From the NCBI GenBank assembly GCA_964036195.1, contig OZ038456.1:27133792-27197791 (forward strand): a stretch of DNA of 64,000 nt. The letters run 5' to 3'. Position numbers and translations under genes: made by a program. Positions 32,101 through 47,100 of this stretch are shown in pieces. Source of the DNA: Sphaerolaimus hirsutus (taxonomy: Eukaryota > Nematoda > Chromadorea > Monhysterida > Sphaerolaimidae). A model generated the notes under the pieces. It ran no database searches. It was not told the DNA's origin and worked only from the letters and a program-made list of their open reading frames with translations. The stretch's first letter is position 1; each line of letters begins with the position of its first letter.

Positions 32101-35100
32101 CCAAGCGTCAACGGCGCCAGAGCGTTTTAGCGCCAAGCGCCAAAAGCGCGATGGCGCTTTTTGCTTTGGCGCTAGCGCCAGGCGGCCAGCGCCATGGCGC
32201 TTTTCCCATCACTAGTCGCATTATTAGAGCATTTATGGTATTTGTCATGTTGCACATCATGAATGTACAAATCTATGATCCATGTATACAGGGGTGGGCA
32301 TCTTCAGTTACCGCAGGGAAAATGCGATAGATTGAGCTACGGTTGAGCTAATCGGAATGAAATTTTAACACAATGGAGTAGACTCCATAGGACACCTATT
32401 CTGAAGTTTGCAACCCAAACGGCCACATTTTGGGTGAATTGTGAAACACACGGTTTTTAGTGTAATTTTGTGACTTGGCGTCACCCATAGGATAAATCGA
32501 GGGTGGCATTGAGGGGGGGGGGTCATCGGTCGTTGGTGTCGTCCCATTCTGTAGTACATCGGCCGATTTTGATGCCCTTTGAGTATGTTGTGGTCGGGGC
32601 TACTACCAAATTCTTTTTTACTCGAATAGTCCCCCAGTCCCGAGATAAGGGGGTGAAGTCACAAAATTACACTAAAAACTGTGTGTTCCACAACTCCTCC
32701 AAACTGTGGCCGTTTGGGTTGCAAACTTCAGCATAGGTGTCCTATGGAGTCTACTCTATTGTGTTAAAATTTCATTGTCATAGCTCAACTGTAGCTCAAG
32801 CTATCGCGTTTTTCCAGCGGTAACTGAAGATGCCCACCCCTGTACATTGAAAATTTTAAAAAATGCAACAAAAACCGCCATTTATAAGGTTCTATAGACT
32901 AATATTAGTATGTAGATGGTATGTACACTGTTCTAACGTGACACCGACATTGTTTTAACGTGTGTTCTGCAGTACACAGAAACACAAACTACAGTTATTG
33001 TCCATGTACGTTCCCTTTACACTCAATTTGGGGGGGGGGTATTTCGAGGGGGGGGGGGGGTGATTGTTTCATAGTGGTCCCGAGAGGGGGGGGGGGTCAA
33101 ACGTCGGGGGGGGGGGGGGTATTTCGAGGGGGGGGGGGGTTTCGAGGAAATACGGTAATAAAAATCAACTTCCAGCATTCACACTTGTACTGATGATGTG
33201 GATGGCAAAATCTAGGAAAATGCAGAGTGTATCAGATAATGCATTGGCGACAAAAAGTGTTGATGCACTTTTAAACTTTGAAACAGTCTGTTTGCTTTTG
33301 TTTGTTTGTTTGTTTGTCTTGTTTTGCCATTACTGACAGGGCAGGTGCCACTACTTCTGACAGGTGCAGAAAAGATTTTCACTTCTGCCTTTTTCTATGT
33401 ATCCAAATATACAAATAATTTGGATACATAGAAAGAGAAGTGAAACAAAAAACACCATGGTAATAAATGTTAAAAATACAATTTTGAAAAAAAATTGACA
33501 AATACTGGAAAAAAAAAACAGGAGGTTGAGCTGGAAAATGGAAAATAAGGCAGAAAAAAACAGAAAATTCATGGGAGAACAGGTTTATGAGCTGAAAAAA
33601 TGGAAACAGAAAAAATATTTAGTGGCCACAAATCAGAAAAGGAAAAATTTGCTTTTGGAAAATAAAAAAGTTGAAACTGAAGATGAGATGCAATTATTCC
33701 AAATTTTGTTTCAAATTGAGAATGTTTCAAATTTTCTATTTTTTCCATCATTACAAAACATAATAAGCTATTATAAATGCAGTCATTTGCAGGTGAAATA
33801 CTTTGCCAATGATGAGTGGGAAGCAAAGCGGTATCAAAGTGCAATCAATGAATTGCAGGTTCAAAGTTCCATGCTTTTGAATTCAAAGTTAACCCATTCT
33901 GAACAAATATTTTCACATATCCCAGGGGTGGGAAAGTCGATGTAATAATCAGTATATTGCAATGCAAATGTGTGCAATCAATAGTGATGGCAATTGGTCT
34001 TCTGCTAGGCACAACAATTTGTGTCTACTTCACAATGAAGCACATGCATGGTTTCATCACTGGGCACCTTCATTGTGTTTTTTACACTTATACAGCAACT
34101 CTTTGGTCCATTTGAACATCTTTAGTCTGCTTTTTGTGTGAGTTTCTTCATACTTTTCCCTGTGGATGTGGCTAAATGAACACTTTTGTAAGGGACAGGC
34201 TTCTACGCATATGTGCCCGGCTAGTGATGTAAAAAGCGCCAGACTTTTGGCGCCAAGCGCCAAAAGCGCCATGGCGCTTTTCCGGAACTAGCGCCAAGCG
34301 CCAATGGCGCCACAGCAAAATGGCGCCAAGCGCCAAAAGCGCCATGGCGCTTTTCTGGGCCTTAGCGCCAAGCGCCAATGGCGCCAGGGGGCCATGGCGC
34401 CAAGCGCCAATGGCGCCAGGGGGCCATGGCGCCAAGCGCCAATGGCGCCAGCGCCAAAATGATATTGTCTTTAATGATACAGGTGAGACAAAGCACTATT
34501 TTCGTCACTTTCAATAACTTGTATTGCCTCCAAAAAGACAAAAATGGTCAAATAATGGAAATCAATAAGGTTTCTTGCTCAACACACAAGTGTAACTAAT
34601 ACTGGTTCAAATAGATAGCAAATTGCCTCTCTGAAGTGGTAGAAGCTGAAAGATTGTCTGGGGGTTGGGGGTTGCAGCATTTCAATCTATTGGATATCTC
34701 AAGATTTAAAGTGCAAACTGAGATAACAGGTTAAAAAAAGCTAAATTACATACTGTATTTCCTCGAAAAACCCCCCGGGGGGGGGGTGATTGTTTATGAG
34801 TTAGAATTTTGAGGGGGGTTAAACGAGGGGTGGTATTTTCGAGGGGGGCTTATTATTTCGCCAGACATTTTTTGAAATTCCAGTACTAAATTGTAGTACG
34901 CAGACGTAGAAAAATACAACAATAACCGCTATATATAAGAGTCTATTGACTTATTTAAGTGTGTAACACTGTTCTAACGTAACAATTCATTGTTTGAAAC
35001 GAGTGTTTTGCATTGCCCGAATCACAAACTGAAGTTTTGTCATGTATGTTCTCTGTACACTCAATTGGGGGGGGGGGGGGTATTTCGAGGGGATGGGTAA

Positions 35101-38100
35101 TTATTTCAAAGTGTCCAGTTTGAGGGGGGGGGGGGGTATTTCGAGGGGGGATTTCGAGGAAATACAGTATCTGAGTAAAATATCTACCGTATTTCCTCGA
35201 AATACCCCCGGGGGGTTTATTGTTTCATAGTGAGAATTTTGAGGGGGGTTAAACGAGGGGGGGTATTTCGAGGGGGGGGGGTTTATTATTTCGCCAGAAT
35301 TTTTTGAAAACCGAGTACTNNNNNNNNNNNNNNNNNNNNNNNNNNNNNNNNNNNNNNNNNNNNNNNNNNNNNNNNNNNNNNNNNNNNNNNNNNNNNNNNN
35401 NNNNNNNNNNNNNNNNNNNNNNNNNNNNNNNNNNNNNNNNNNNNNNNNNNNNNNNNNNNNNNNNNNNNNNNNNNNNNNNNNNNNNNNNNNNNNNNNNNNN
35501 NNNNNNNNNNNNNNNNNNNCCCAGCCCCCCCCCCAGAAAATTTCAGCTATCTATCCCTCCGGAGGAGCGATTTGCTATCTATCCAGCCCCCCGCGAGGGC
35601 CAAAATCTTGGAGACCCCTGGTGTGCAAGGCATTTGTCAGCACTTAGAAGCTGATGTTGGCACATAAACTTTTCCAGTTTTCAAAAATATAGATGAACAA
35701 ACAATTGCCACTGATGTTCCTGGAAGGACTGTGAATGAGATATCCCTTAACAGAAGATGCTCCAGGTTGTAGTGAAAGTTGACATTGCAGAACTCAATTC
35801 TACCATCTTTGAATTTGAATGGTTTTGCATCAACTGCATCCAAAACCTGCGTTAGTGCATTAGGAAGGACTTACAGCATAATGACAAATACCGTATTACC
35901 TCGAAATACCCACAGGGGGTTTATTATTTCGCCAGCAAAATTTGAGAGGGGGATAATTCGAGGGGGGGGGGTTTATTCGAGGGGGGGTCTATTATTTCGC
36001 CAGAAATTTTCGAAAATTCCCCATACGCAGATGTAGTAAAATCGAACAATCACATAGATGTATGTGTGTTTATAGGCATCTATTAAACTGTATATACACA
36101 AAAACCCTTCCCTAACGTCACTTAATCATCAGTTTTAACGTGTGTTCTGCATTGTACAGGACACAAACTGCGGTATTTGTCATGTACGTTCACGTTACAC
36201 CCAGTTTTAGGGGGGGTATTTCGAGGGGGGGGGGGTTATTATTTCCTCAGCCGAAATTTAGGGGGGTATTTCGAGGGGGGGGGTTAATTCGAGGTAATAC
36301 GGTAAGAGTGAAATAATGAATTTGTCAATGAATTTTACAGGATTTTACATTACCTGGACTTGTTCATCCAGAAAATCAAACATGTCCTCTATGTCAGCTA
36401 GTCCCTGGTACATCTCGCTGAATTTGAGGAAAATGATGTTACTGGAATTAAAATTCTCAGAGTGCTCAATGAGTCAATAGGCCCATGTATTAATTTGGGT
36501 GAGTGTATATATTTATTATGTTTATTTAAATATACAGATAGCATTGGAGATAAATTGCCTCATACAAACAAACTTTGCCAAACATTTCTTAATAGCTAAA
36601 ATACTGAAATTTTGCAAATGACACCAAAATTTCAGTTATCATTTTAGAGCTTAGCACATTCTACGGGAAAATTGCTGAACTGCATAGTTGATTATAAGAA
36701 TTAAATCAAATTGAAAATGAATGGGTGCACTTTTTAGCTAAGGCAGTTTTAATTTATCCAATACCAATATCACAATTACAGACAAGGCCATTTAAATAAG
36801 ATAACATGTTTTTACAAAAAGAGGGTGCACTTCTACGCACATATGTCTGGCCCGCACATACGCCTGGCCTGCACATAATGAAACCCGGCCTGCACAAAAG
36901 CCCGGTCCGCACATAACTGGTGCTATGTGCGTGCCGCACCATGTGTGTGCCGGGTGTATGTGCGTGCGGGGCTTGTGATCAGATACCCCACAACACCCCC
37001 CCCCCACATTTTACATTCTGTTTGACATGTCATCAATTTATGAAAATGTCATTTACAATGTCTTGTCACTTGACGTCTTGGTCAACTGAAAAAATATCAA
37101 ATTTTCGATTTTTTTCAGTTGACTGAGAAGTCAAGGGACAAGACATTCCTATTTTAAATCACATTTTAATTGAGGGGGGCTTTATTATCTCATCAGAAAA
37201 TCGAAATTTTGTAGGGGGTATTTCTAGGGGTGGGCTTATTTGAGGGGGGAGGGGGTTATTTTTTTGTCAGAAAAATCGAAATTTTGTAACTTTTCACATA
37301 AACCTATTATGGTAGTGGTGGCAGAATGGGCCCCCACACACTGGATGTCAACTGAATTCGTGTCAACTAAATGTCAACTGAATTTAAGTGAGACTGATTT
37401 CAACTTATCTATCTGATAGAGCATAGTTAATTTTACATCATGACACTTCATTTTCATTGTTCCTGTTAAGTGCGATGCTTTTTACAAACTTCCTGTTTTA
37501 TTCAATTGACACTGAGTTGACGCGAATTTGCGATGTCAACTAGTGTGTGTGGGTCCAATACAAAAGACAAAGCACTGTTCTCTGGGCTTTGTGTTTGCCG
37601 CAGCCAGTGTCATGTGTGGGCTTATGTACACACAACACAGCCCTCCCCGCTTATGGTCATGGAAACCCTTTAATCGCGCGTTTACAAATGGCAAACACTT
37701 TAACAAGAATGCGCCTATGTGTTTATGATTTTGGTAAACCCTTTGAGCAAGCGTTTCCGCGAGCAGAAATGTGCTCATGCATGTGCGACTGCGCGCTTGC
37801 CAATTGATAAACACTTTAAGGCCATGTGTATCGCGTTTATTGCTTAAAGTGTTTCTGTTGCAGCCAGTTTGCCCCCCCCCACCAATATGCCTGGCGCGCA
37901 CATGCGACCGGCATGCACATGGGGCGGCACGCACATAGCACCAGTTATGTGCGGTCCGGGCTTTTGTGCGGGCCTGGGATTCATTATGTGCAGGCTGGGC
38001 ATATGTTTGTGCCGGGCACATGTGCATAGAAGGCCTTCTTCTTACAAAAAGTGTCCATTTAGCCACATGCACAGGGAAAAGTATGAAGAAACTCACACAA

Positions 38101-41100
38101 AAATCAGACTAAAGATGTTCAATGGACCAAAGAGTTGCTGTATAAGTGTAAAAAACACAATGAAGGTGCCCAGTGTGAAACCATGCATGTGCTTCATTGT
38201 GAAGTAGACACAAATGGTTGTGCCTAGCAGAAGACCAATTGCCATCACTATTGATTGCACACATTGCATTGCAACATACTGATTATTACATCGACTTTCC
38301 CACCGCTGGGATATTTGAAAATATTTGTTCAGAATGGGTTAACTTTGAATTCAAAAGCATGGAACTTTGAACCTGCAATTCATTGATTGCACTTTGATAC
38401 CGCTTTGCTTCCCACTCATCATTGCCAAAGTATTTGACCTGCGAATGACTGCATTTATAACAGCTTATTATGTTTTGTAATGATGGAAAAAATTGAAAAT
38501 TTGAAACATTCTCAATTTGAAACAAAATTTGGAATAATTGCATCTCATCTTCGGTTTCAACTTTTTTTTCTCCAAAAGCAAATTTTTCCTTTTCTGATTT
38601 CTGGCAACTAAATATTTTTCTGTTTCCATTTTTTCAGCTCATAAACCTGTTCTCCCACGAATTTTCTGTTTTTTTTTCTGCCTTATTTTCCATTTTCCAG
38701 CTCAAACTCCTGTTTTTTCCAGTATTTGTCAAAATTTTTTCAAAATTGTATTTTAACATTTATTACCATGGTGTTTTTGTTTCACTTCTCTTTTTATGTA
38801 TCCAAATTATTTGTATATTTGGATACATAGAAAAAGGCAGAAGTGAAAACCTTTCTGCACCTGTCAGAAATAGTGGCACCTGCCCTGTCAGTAATAATGG
38901 CAAAACAAACAAACAAACAAACAAGCAAACAGACTGTTTCAAAGTTTAAAAGTGCATCAACACTTTTTGTCGCCAATGCATTATCTGATACGCTCTGCAT
39001 TTTCCTAGATTTTGCCATCCACATCATCAGTACAAGTGTGAATGCTGGAAGTTGATTTTTATTATATCAATTTTGTAAAAACTACAGGCACTTTATGTGC
39101 AGTTAACATTGGCAATGGCAGTGGACCAATGATAACAAATGCCGATGGGCATGCCTGCTGAATCAAATTTGCAGCAACACTGATGAATTTTTGCCAGGAT
39201 TTGAACCACAACCTGGTGCCGGTTCCGCAAGTGTACAAGTTACTAGTTAAAACATAAGAGTTGAGTAAAATTACAAAGGCCAGTCAAGAGTAAAGTTAAA
39301 GTTAAAGGGTAAAGTTAAAATTTAAGAGTTGAGTTAAATGACAAGATTATGAGAGAACATAAGATTTAGATACAGAAACATGAGATCTGGATACGAAAAA
39401 TAAGATTTGGATACACTTGCTTGACTCTTAACTCTACTCTTGTCTCTTAACTAATCATTTGTCATTAAACTTTACTCTTAAATTTACTCTTGTCTCTTAA
39501 CTCATCATTTGTCATTTAACTTTACTTTTAACTCGCCATTTGTAATTTTACTCAACTCTTATGTTTTTACTATTAACTTGAACACTTGCGGAACTGGCCC
39601 CTGGTCATCCCAGTCAACAAAATAACAAAAACTAGACAAACTCACTTACCTATGAAACTGGTAATTATCATGATGGTATTGACTGCCAGTGTCCAATGAA
39701 AGGCCACAGCAAGATAAATTGTAGCAATTAAAATATCCAGCAATGTTGCTACTATCATATATGTGCATTTTGTAAGAATGTTAACTGTAGACAATGGACC
39801 GCGGTCCAATACCCTGTGAATGTGTAACAATTGTAGTATTTATGTGTTGCGCAGAATATTGAAAATTGTTTGGGAGATCTTTATTTTGCAAATATCAGGA
39901 AAAAAATCAGATTTAAAGCTAGATTTTGAGAGATTTTTGAGAGATTTTCTGTGATTTGAAAACTTTTTAGAGAAAATAAGAAATTATGCATTTACTATTA
40001 TTTTTTCAACGTTTTCCGAGAGAGGTTTAATCATATTTTCACTTTTCTTGAATTCTACCAAATTTTGAGTAGATTCCAGAAGTAACCTGTGAAGCTTAAC
40101 CCCTTTCTGCATACACGAATTCCTATGGACACTAATCACCTACCTGGCAATCTGCCCAGTTTTTCTGGACACGTGCCAACTGAGTGGCAGCTTTTGCAGA
40201 TGCTCAAAAAGCTCCAGCTTCAGTGTAGCTGAAATGTGCTGTTCCACATCTACCCAGAAAAGTAGACGGATTCCAAAGAGTACACCACCGGCGAAGGTCG
40301 CGCTGCCCAGCAGACGCAATGTGGCAAAAATCAGAACCACTTGCCATCGGAAGGCTAACTTATTGTCAGCATTTGGGCCCGCCCCCAGGCCCGCCATCAT
40401 GCTGTCCACTGCGATGTGAGTAAAGAGGACATCAGAAAAGGGGGCTTGATTTACCGTATTATCTACAATTGAGGCGTCCAATTCTAAAAGTCGATAAGTC
40501 CAAAATATGAAAATTTCGAGTTAGGCCCGGGAACGTCATCTGGGGCTACTTCTGCACATATTTCATCATTTTCCGTAAATTTTTTGACCTCACATGCCCA
40601 TATGGCAAAGTGCCAAATTTGACATTTTTGGGGAAAAATGCAAAAAATTTGGGCAAGAAGTCGACAAGTCCACTTAGTTTTGGGCTAAAAGTCGACAAGT
40701 CCATCCCCAAATGTTCAGAAAAAAAGTATTAAAATTTCAAATTTCACTGGGAACAAAAATTTGTATGGAATTCTCATTTATATTGTCAAGAAAAAATGTA
40801 TAAAAAAATTTCTGCACCAAGAGTGGCCTGAGGAGGGTGCCCCCTAGGGTATATATATATATATAGTAAATACTTGGGGCTGGGGGCACCCTCACACGAG
40901 ATGAAAGCTTAACAGCTTGCATGTGACATTTGTAAAATACAATTAGGTAAGTAATTTTCTCATTTAAATTTTCCACCAGTTTAGATAATACGGTAGTTTG
41001 GCATTGACACATTTTTTGGTTACCTATGCTGCGATTACAGCTCGGGCATAAAATTGACCGGGCGTAAAATTGATTTTTGGGTGTAAAATTTATTACAGGT

Positions 41101-44100
41101 GAATGGATAAAGATACGACGTTGTAATTTTAGTCAAGGAGAGCGCATATGCAGATGTTGCTTGTGTCGAAAGCTCATCAGTTTATTTTAGTTGTACCAGA
41201 AGTGATGAATTTTGGCACACATTTTTTTAATTTTATGCCCTAATTTTACATAACTTACAGTGCATAATTGGACAAATTGTGCTAAAATTCATAACTCCCA
41301 GTATGATTAAAATAAACTCATGAGCTTTGGACACAAGAAACGTCTGCATCTGAGCTTTCTTTGACTGAAATAACAATGTCGTATCTTTATCCATGCATCT
41401 GTAATTAATTTTACGCCCAAAATCAATTTTACGCATGGTCATTTTTATGCCCGAGCTGTAATCGCAGCATTACAGGTTTTATGGTTCAGCTTAAAATTTT
41501 ACTCCCAATTACTCAGTTCTTGCATTAAATTTGTTTTAGTTCCAGATTACATGGTTGCATCATAGCATATGATCATTCTATTAGGTAATGTTGTCAATCC
41601 TTATGGTGAATTTTCAGCACAACGACAAATAAAAGGTGAAACGACAAATGAAACGTCACCGGTAAATTGAAAATTTTAGGCCGTGTTTACACGGATTTCG
41701 TGTGACGACAAAAAAATTGTGTCGTCACAGACCTTTTTTCGATGAAAATGGCAAATTTTGCGTGTGTGACGACAAATCGGCCTCGATAACTCTGACAAAA
41801 ATCAGCCTCGATGCCTCCGACAACGAAAAATTTGCATATTTAACCTAATTTTGCACCCCAAAAAAAGATTTTTAATTTAATAATCATATGATATTGTTGG
41901 CGCCGAATTTTTGCTTCATGTGCCACACATTGTTTGGCATTTTTGAGGGCTTCTTTGAAATAACTGGGGTGCATTGTCGTCACAAAAAAAACACGTTCAC
42001 AGCTTGTGATGACAATGTCACCATGCACATGTTTGCAGAATTGTGATCTGTCAGTCTTTTTGTCGGAACGCCTCGCTAGCGAGGCCTCCGACAAACAAAT
42101 TTTGATGTGCTATTTCTCAATCATTTTTCATCGGATTTTGAACATTGAGCACTTCAATTTATCAGGCAAATGTAAGGATACCATTTTTATGTTCAGATTA
42201 GTGATACCTAGTGGCAAAAATGGTGCCACTCAAAGAAGTGCCATTTTGCCATCTGAAAAACTGGAACTGGGGGGGGGGTGGGGCACTCCCGCGGGGGTTC
42301 ATATAGATAGCAAATCGCTCCTCCAGAGGGATAGTTAGCTGAACAAAAATATTTTTTGTTGGGGGGGGGGTTTGCGGGGGTTCAAAATGTAGGCATAGAA
42401 ATGAGTTTCGGGTTAGAAAAAAACGTTTTTTTCAACTCGATGTTTTTTTAAACAATGTTTTTAAAATAACAACGTTTTTTTAACTCGATGTTTTTTTAAA
42501 AAAACAACATTTATAAAAACGTTTTTAAAAAATAAAAAAACGTTTTTTTTTAAAGCTCCCCCCAGATATGACCTAGTGTCCTATCAGACAGTGGCAATAC
42601 TCTGTGATGTTATATATGACCATATAATGGCTGCGCAGCCATGGGATAGCATTATAAGTGATGATTTGTGTCAAAAATATCCATTTTTTGTTGACATGTT
42701 CGTATATCCCCTTATAGTCAAATGTTCGTGACTTCAGGTGAAGTTTGGCACGGAATAGTGATTAAACAAGGTTATAATGGCCCTACACACACTAGTTTTC
42801 ACTGTGACTGATGTGAAAACTGAAATGGCGACATGGCGACATCCAGCCTACTTTTTTTGTAAATATGCTTTATGTGATTTACTTTTCAAATTTTTTAATT
42901 TTAACTTTCATTAATTTAAATTCGAATTAAAATTAAATAAAATCATTCATCTGTGTTCATAAATTTACATTTGAAAAAATTTCAGTTTTCACACGAAGTC
43001 ACGGTGAAAACTAGTGTGTGTAGGCACAAAAGGATGTTGTTACTTTGGGAGTGAAGTTACACACTGTGGAGGTACAAAAAATTTTGCGAAATACCCAGTG
43101 CTTAGTACTAAAAATTTTGGCTCATGTTAAAAAAAACATTTCAGGCGTCATGTTTAAAAAAAACGTTTAAAAAACAGGAATGGAAAAAAATTGCAGCACT
43201 TTGCAAATGAAAAAAAATTGTTGAAATTTCACCTGAAATGTGAAAAAAATTGCAGAGGCCCTGCATGAATAAAATACCTACTTGTTTTTACCCGAAAACA
43301 GAAAAGTGAGTATTTTAAAAAAATTTGGTCTAATTTTGACTAAAACACACACAAATTTTCATTGCTTTTTGCCTATATTCACCTTCAACTTCACTGGTTC
43401 ATCAGATTTTTGCCAATTTTCAGCTTATCTTGACTGTATTTATGTCTGTGCTTATATATCAAATTTTCACTATTTTTCACTACTTTTAGCCTTTTCTTCC
43501 TTTTTCCCCTTTATGCTATAAGGAGCCAATATATAAGCCTATGCAAAATACATTTTCTGTACTCAACTACTTGAAAAAAGTATGCATAAAGGTGAGTACA
43601 GGTACTTTCTTTCACAGGAAATGTAACTGTATTTACGCAGTACTTGAGTATACCATATATCCTCAAATAATTACCCTTGGGGGTTATTTTTTCATCTGAA
43701 TTTTTTGAGGTGGGCTTATTCAAAGGGGGTGTTATTCTTTTCATCAGAATTTTCAGTAAAATGTATGATTAATTTACTGAACAAATGGGGTAAATTTGTT
43801 AACATAAATCATTTGTAGGAATACAAAATTCACAATTCAAGCAGAGAAATCAAGGCTAGTGAACTCTACATTCTTTGTAAATATTAAATGTTTCCAAAAC
43901 ATCAAAGTGGGGGAATTATTCGAGGGGGCTATTTTTTCCTCACTCACAAAAGGGGTACTTATTTGAGGATATACAGTACATATTTTTTGAGTATATGTAA
44001 ATACGTTTTTGCAACTATGGATATTAGGCAAAAAAATTTCCGCTGGGACAGTTAGGTAGATAGCTGACTGGGCTCCGACTTTCGAGATAGATATATAGCT

Positions 44101-47100
44101 GGGAAATCTTTTTTTTGGGGGGGGGGGAGGGGGGCAATTTGTTATATATTTGGGCGTGCAATTCCCTACATGCCCTTCATATTATCAGCAGATTTGTCCC
44201 TGTAGACATATTAAAATCCCTGTAAAAGTGCTCTGATATGCGCATGTCGCTGTAAAATGTATTTACATGGTCGGGCTGAAAAGTCCCTGGACATTGCTCA
44301 CCATTCGCGCTAGGGTCAAGCTACGGTCATAAAATTCTAACACGTTAATATATCAGGTGTTTTGAGTTTTCACCCAAAATTTTACCCCTCTAGCTTCACC
44401 CACTACGGAACTGTGGGGGTTACAAGTTCGGTCATTTTGTACTGATGTACACATGGTGCTCTAGCTCAACGCTGCTTTAAGTTGTGATCATGAAACTTTG
44501 GCTAGTGTAAGCCACCAGTGTTGGCGATGTGCCAGCACTTAACAATATTAGCTATGATAGCATAAGCCTAGTCCATATTGCCATTACTGTCACTACTCCC
44601 ACTACCAAATTCATCATTCTGCCTCTACGGTTGGTCAATACAGGTTAATACAGGAGACGTTTTTCATGCACACTGCTGTTGAACACAGGTAATGTGTCCA
44701 CTACAGATGTTGAAATGTTGAAATTTCACCTGAAATGTGAAAAAAATTGCAGAGGCCCTGCATGAATAAAATACCTGTTCTTACCTGAAAACAGAAAAGT
44801 GGGTATTTTTAAGTAATTTGGTCTAATTTTGACCCAAAAAAAACACGAATTTTCATTGCTTTTTGCCTATATTCACCTTCAAATTCACTGGTTTATCAGA
44901 TTTTTGCCAATTTTCAGCTATTCTTGACTGTATGTATGTGCTTATATATCAAATTTTCAGCTATTCTTGACTGTATGTATGTGCTTATATATCAAATTTT
45001 CACTAAAATTCACTACTTTTAGCCTTTTCTTCCTTTTTTCCCCTTTATGCTATAAGGAGCCAATATATAAGCCTATCCAAAATACATTTTCTGTACTCAA
45101 TTACTTGAAAAAAGTATGCATAAATGTGAGTACAGGTACTTTCTTTCACAGGAAATGTAACTGTATTTACGCAGTACTTGAGTATACCATATATCCTCAA
45201 ATAATTACCCTTGGGGGTTATTTTTTCATCAGAATTTTTTGAGGGGGGCTTATTCAAAGGGGGAGTTATTCTTTTCATCAGAATTTTCAGTAAAATGTAT
45301 GATTAATTTACTGAACAAATTGGGTAAATTTGTTAACATAAATCATTTGTAGGAATACAAAATTCACAATTCAAGCAGAGAAATCAAGGCTAGTGAACTC
45401 TACATTCTTTGTAAATATGAAATGTTGTGAAATGTTTCCGAAACATCAAAGTGGGGGAATTATTCGAGTGGGCTATTTTTTCCTCACTCACAAAAGGGGT
45501 AGTTATTTGAGGATATACAGTACATATTTTTCGAGTAAATGTAAAGTTTCAGTGGGTGAAGCTAGAGGGGTGAAATTTTGGGTGAATACTCAAAACACCT
45601 GATATATAAACGTGTAAAATTTTATGACCGTAGCTTACCCCTAGCGCAAATGGCGAGCACTGTCCAGGGACTTTTCAGCCCGCCTATGTATATTTACATA
45701 CATAAACAGCGACTCCTGATGCCACTGCCAACGCCAACGGCGCCATGGCCTGGCGCCTAAGAATGGCGCTGGCGCCAAGGCTCCGTTTCGTAGCCACAGG
45801 GGTGAAATTCTAGGGTAGGGGGAACTGAGCCTGTAAACAAGCAAACCCCCCCCCCCCCGGCTCAAAAATCCTAAATATGCCCCTGCCTGCTTTTTAGATT
45901 TTTCGTCCTTTTCGTCCTTCTACACCTCGAAAAAGCCTATATCGAAGCCCCATGAAACCCTCCTCCAACCCCTCCCCCCTCCCCAACCTAAAACTTTTTC
46001 AGCTATTTATCATTATAGTTGAGTGCTGTGTCCGTTTTAGATTGTCGACACCTTGTCGTCACATGAAAAACACGTTCACAGCTTTTGACAAATATCACCC
46101 ACTTTGTTGTCCTGTCAGATTCTGCGTGTGACGACAATCTGTGATCGTTACACTGTCGCAGCATGAAAATCGAGTTTTTTCAGTTTTGTCGGTAAGCTGT
46201 AGGAACGCCTGGCGGAATAAAAAAAATTCAACAGACCATAACTTTTTAATGACTATGCCAATTGAACTGAAATTACACACACATATACACCTAAGTATGA
46301 TATATACTCAACCATTTTTACTCGTGAATATGGAACTTTATTCCGGAGTTATGGAACTTTAAAAAAAAGATTTGTCGTAGCCATGAAATCCGTGTAAACG
46401 CCGCCTAATGTTCAATACTCATTAATTTGAATGAAAAATGTATCATATGGAAGATGTTAAGTTCAAATTTGGATGAAAACATTGGATGAAAAATGGTCCA
46501 CCAACAAATCAGTTTCACGTTGACGCTTTAAAATCAAAAATGCATGCAATAATCACTGACAAATTGATTTTAGGTCAACGGGAAATTGATTTGTCGGTGG
46601 GTCATTTTTCATACGACATTTTTCATTCAAATTCGAATTTAACACCTCCCATATGATAAATTTTTCATTCAAATCCGAGAATTGAACATTAATTTTCGAT
46701 TTACCGGTGACGTTTTATTTGTCGTTTCACTTTTTTTATCGTTGTGCTGTAAATCCGACTTATTCGCATTGAAAACAGGTATACAAGTAAAAACCGTATT
46801 TGCTTGAATATTCCCCCTGGGGGATTATTATTTTGTCAGACATTTTTGAGGGGGGAACTATTCGAGGGGGGAATTATTCAAGGGGGGAATTATTATTTCG
46901 TCAAAATTTTCAAGCATGTTTCCATCAACACATTTCCCGAAACAGGCCTTATAAAGACAATAATGTGCCATTTTTGTTAAAATTAGGTAGAACAAATTAA
47001 TCAAATCTTTAAAGGGGGGATTATTCGAAGGGGGGAATTATTATTTCGTCACTCATCTTTCAGGGGGGATTATTCGAGGGGGGAATTATTCAAGGGGGGG

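Noticed and set aside
31840..32230. CRISPR-like array of GGCGCC units
   Set aside because: The units are degenerate palindromic words of a hAT-like element in an animal genome, with no spacers.
37536..38096. 186-residue Cys/His-rich open frame
   Set aside because: It spans a GGCACACACAT-rich repeat, a MITE and an ABCB6-like intron; the only supported exons there are on the same strand but in other frames.
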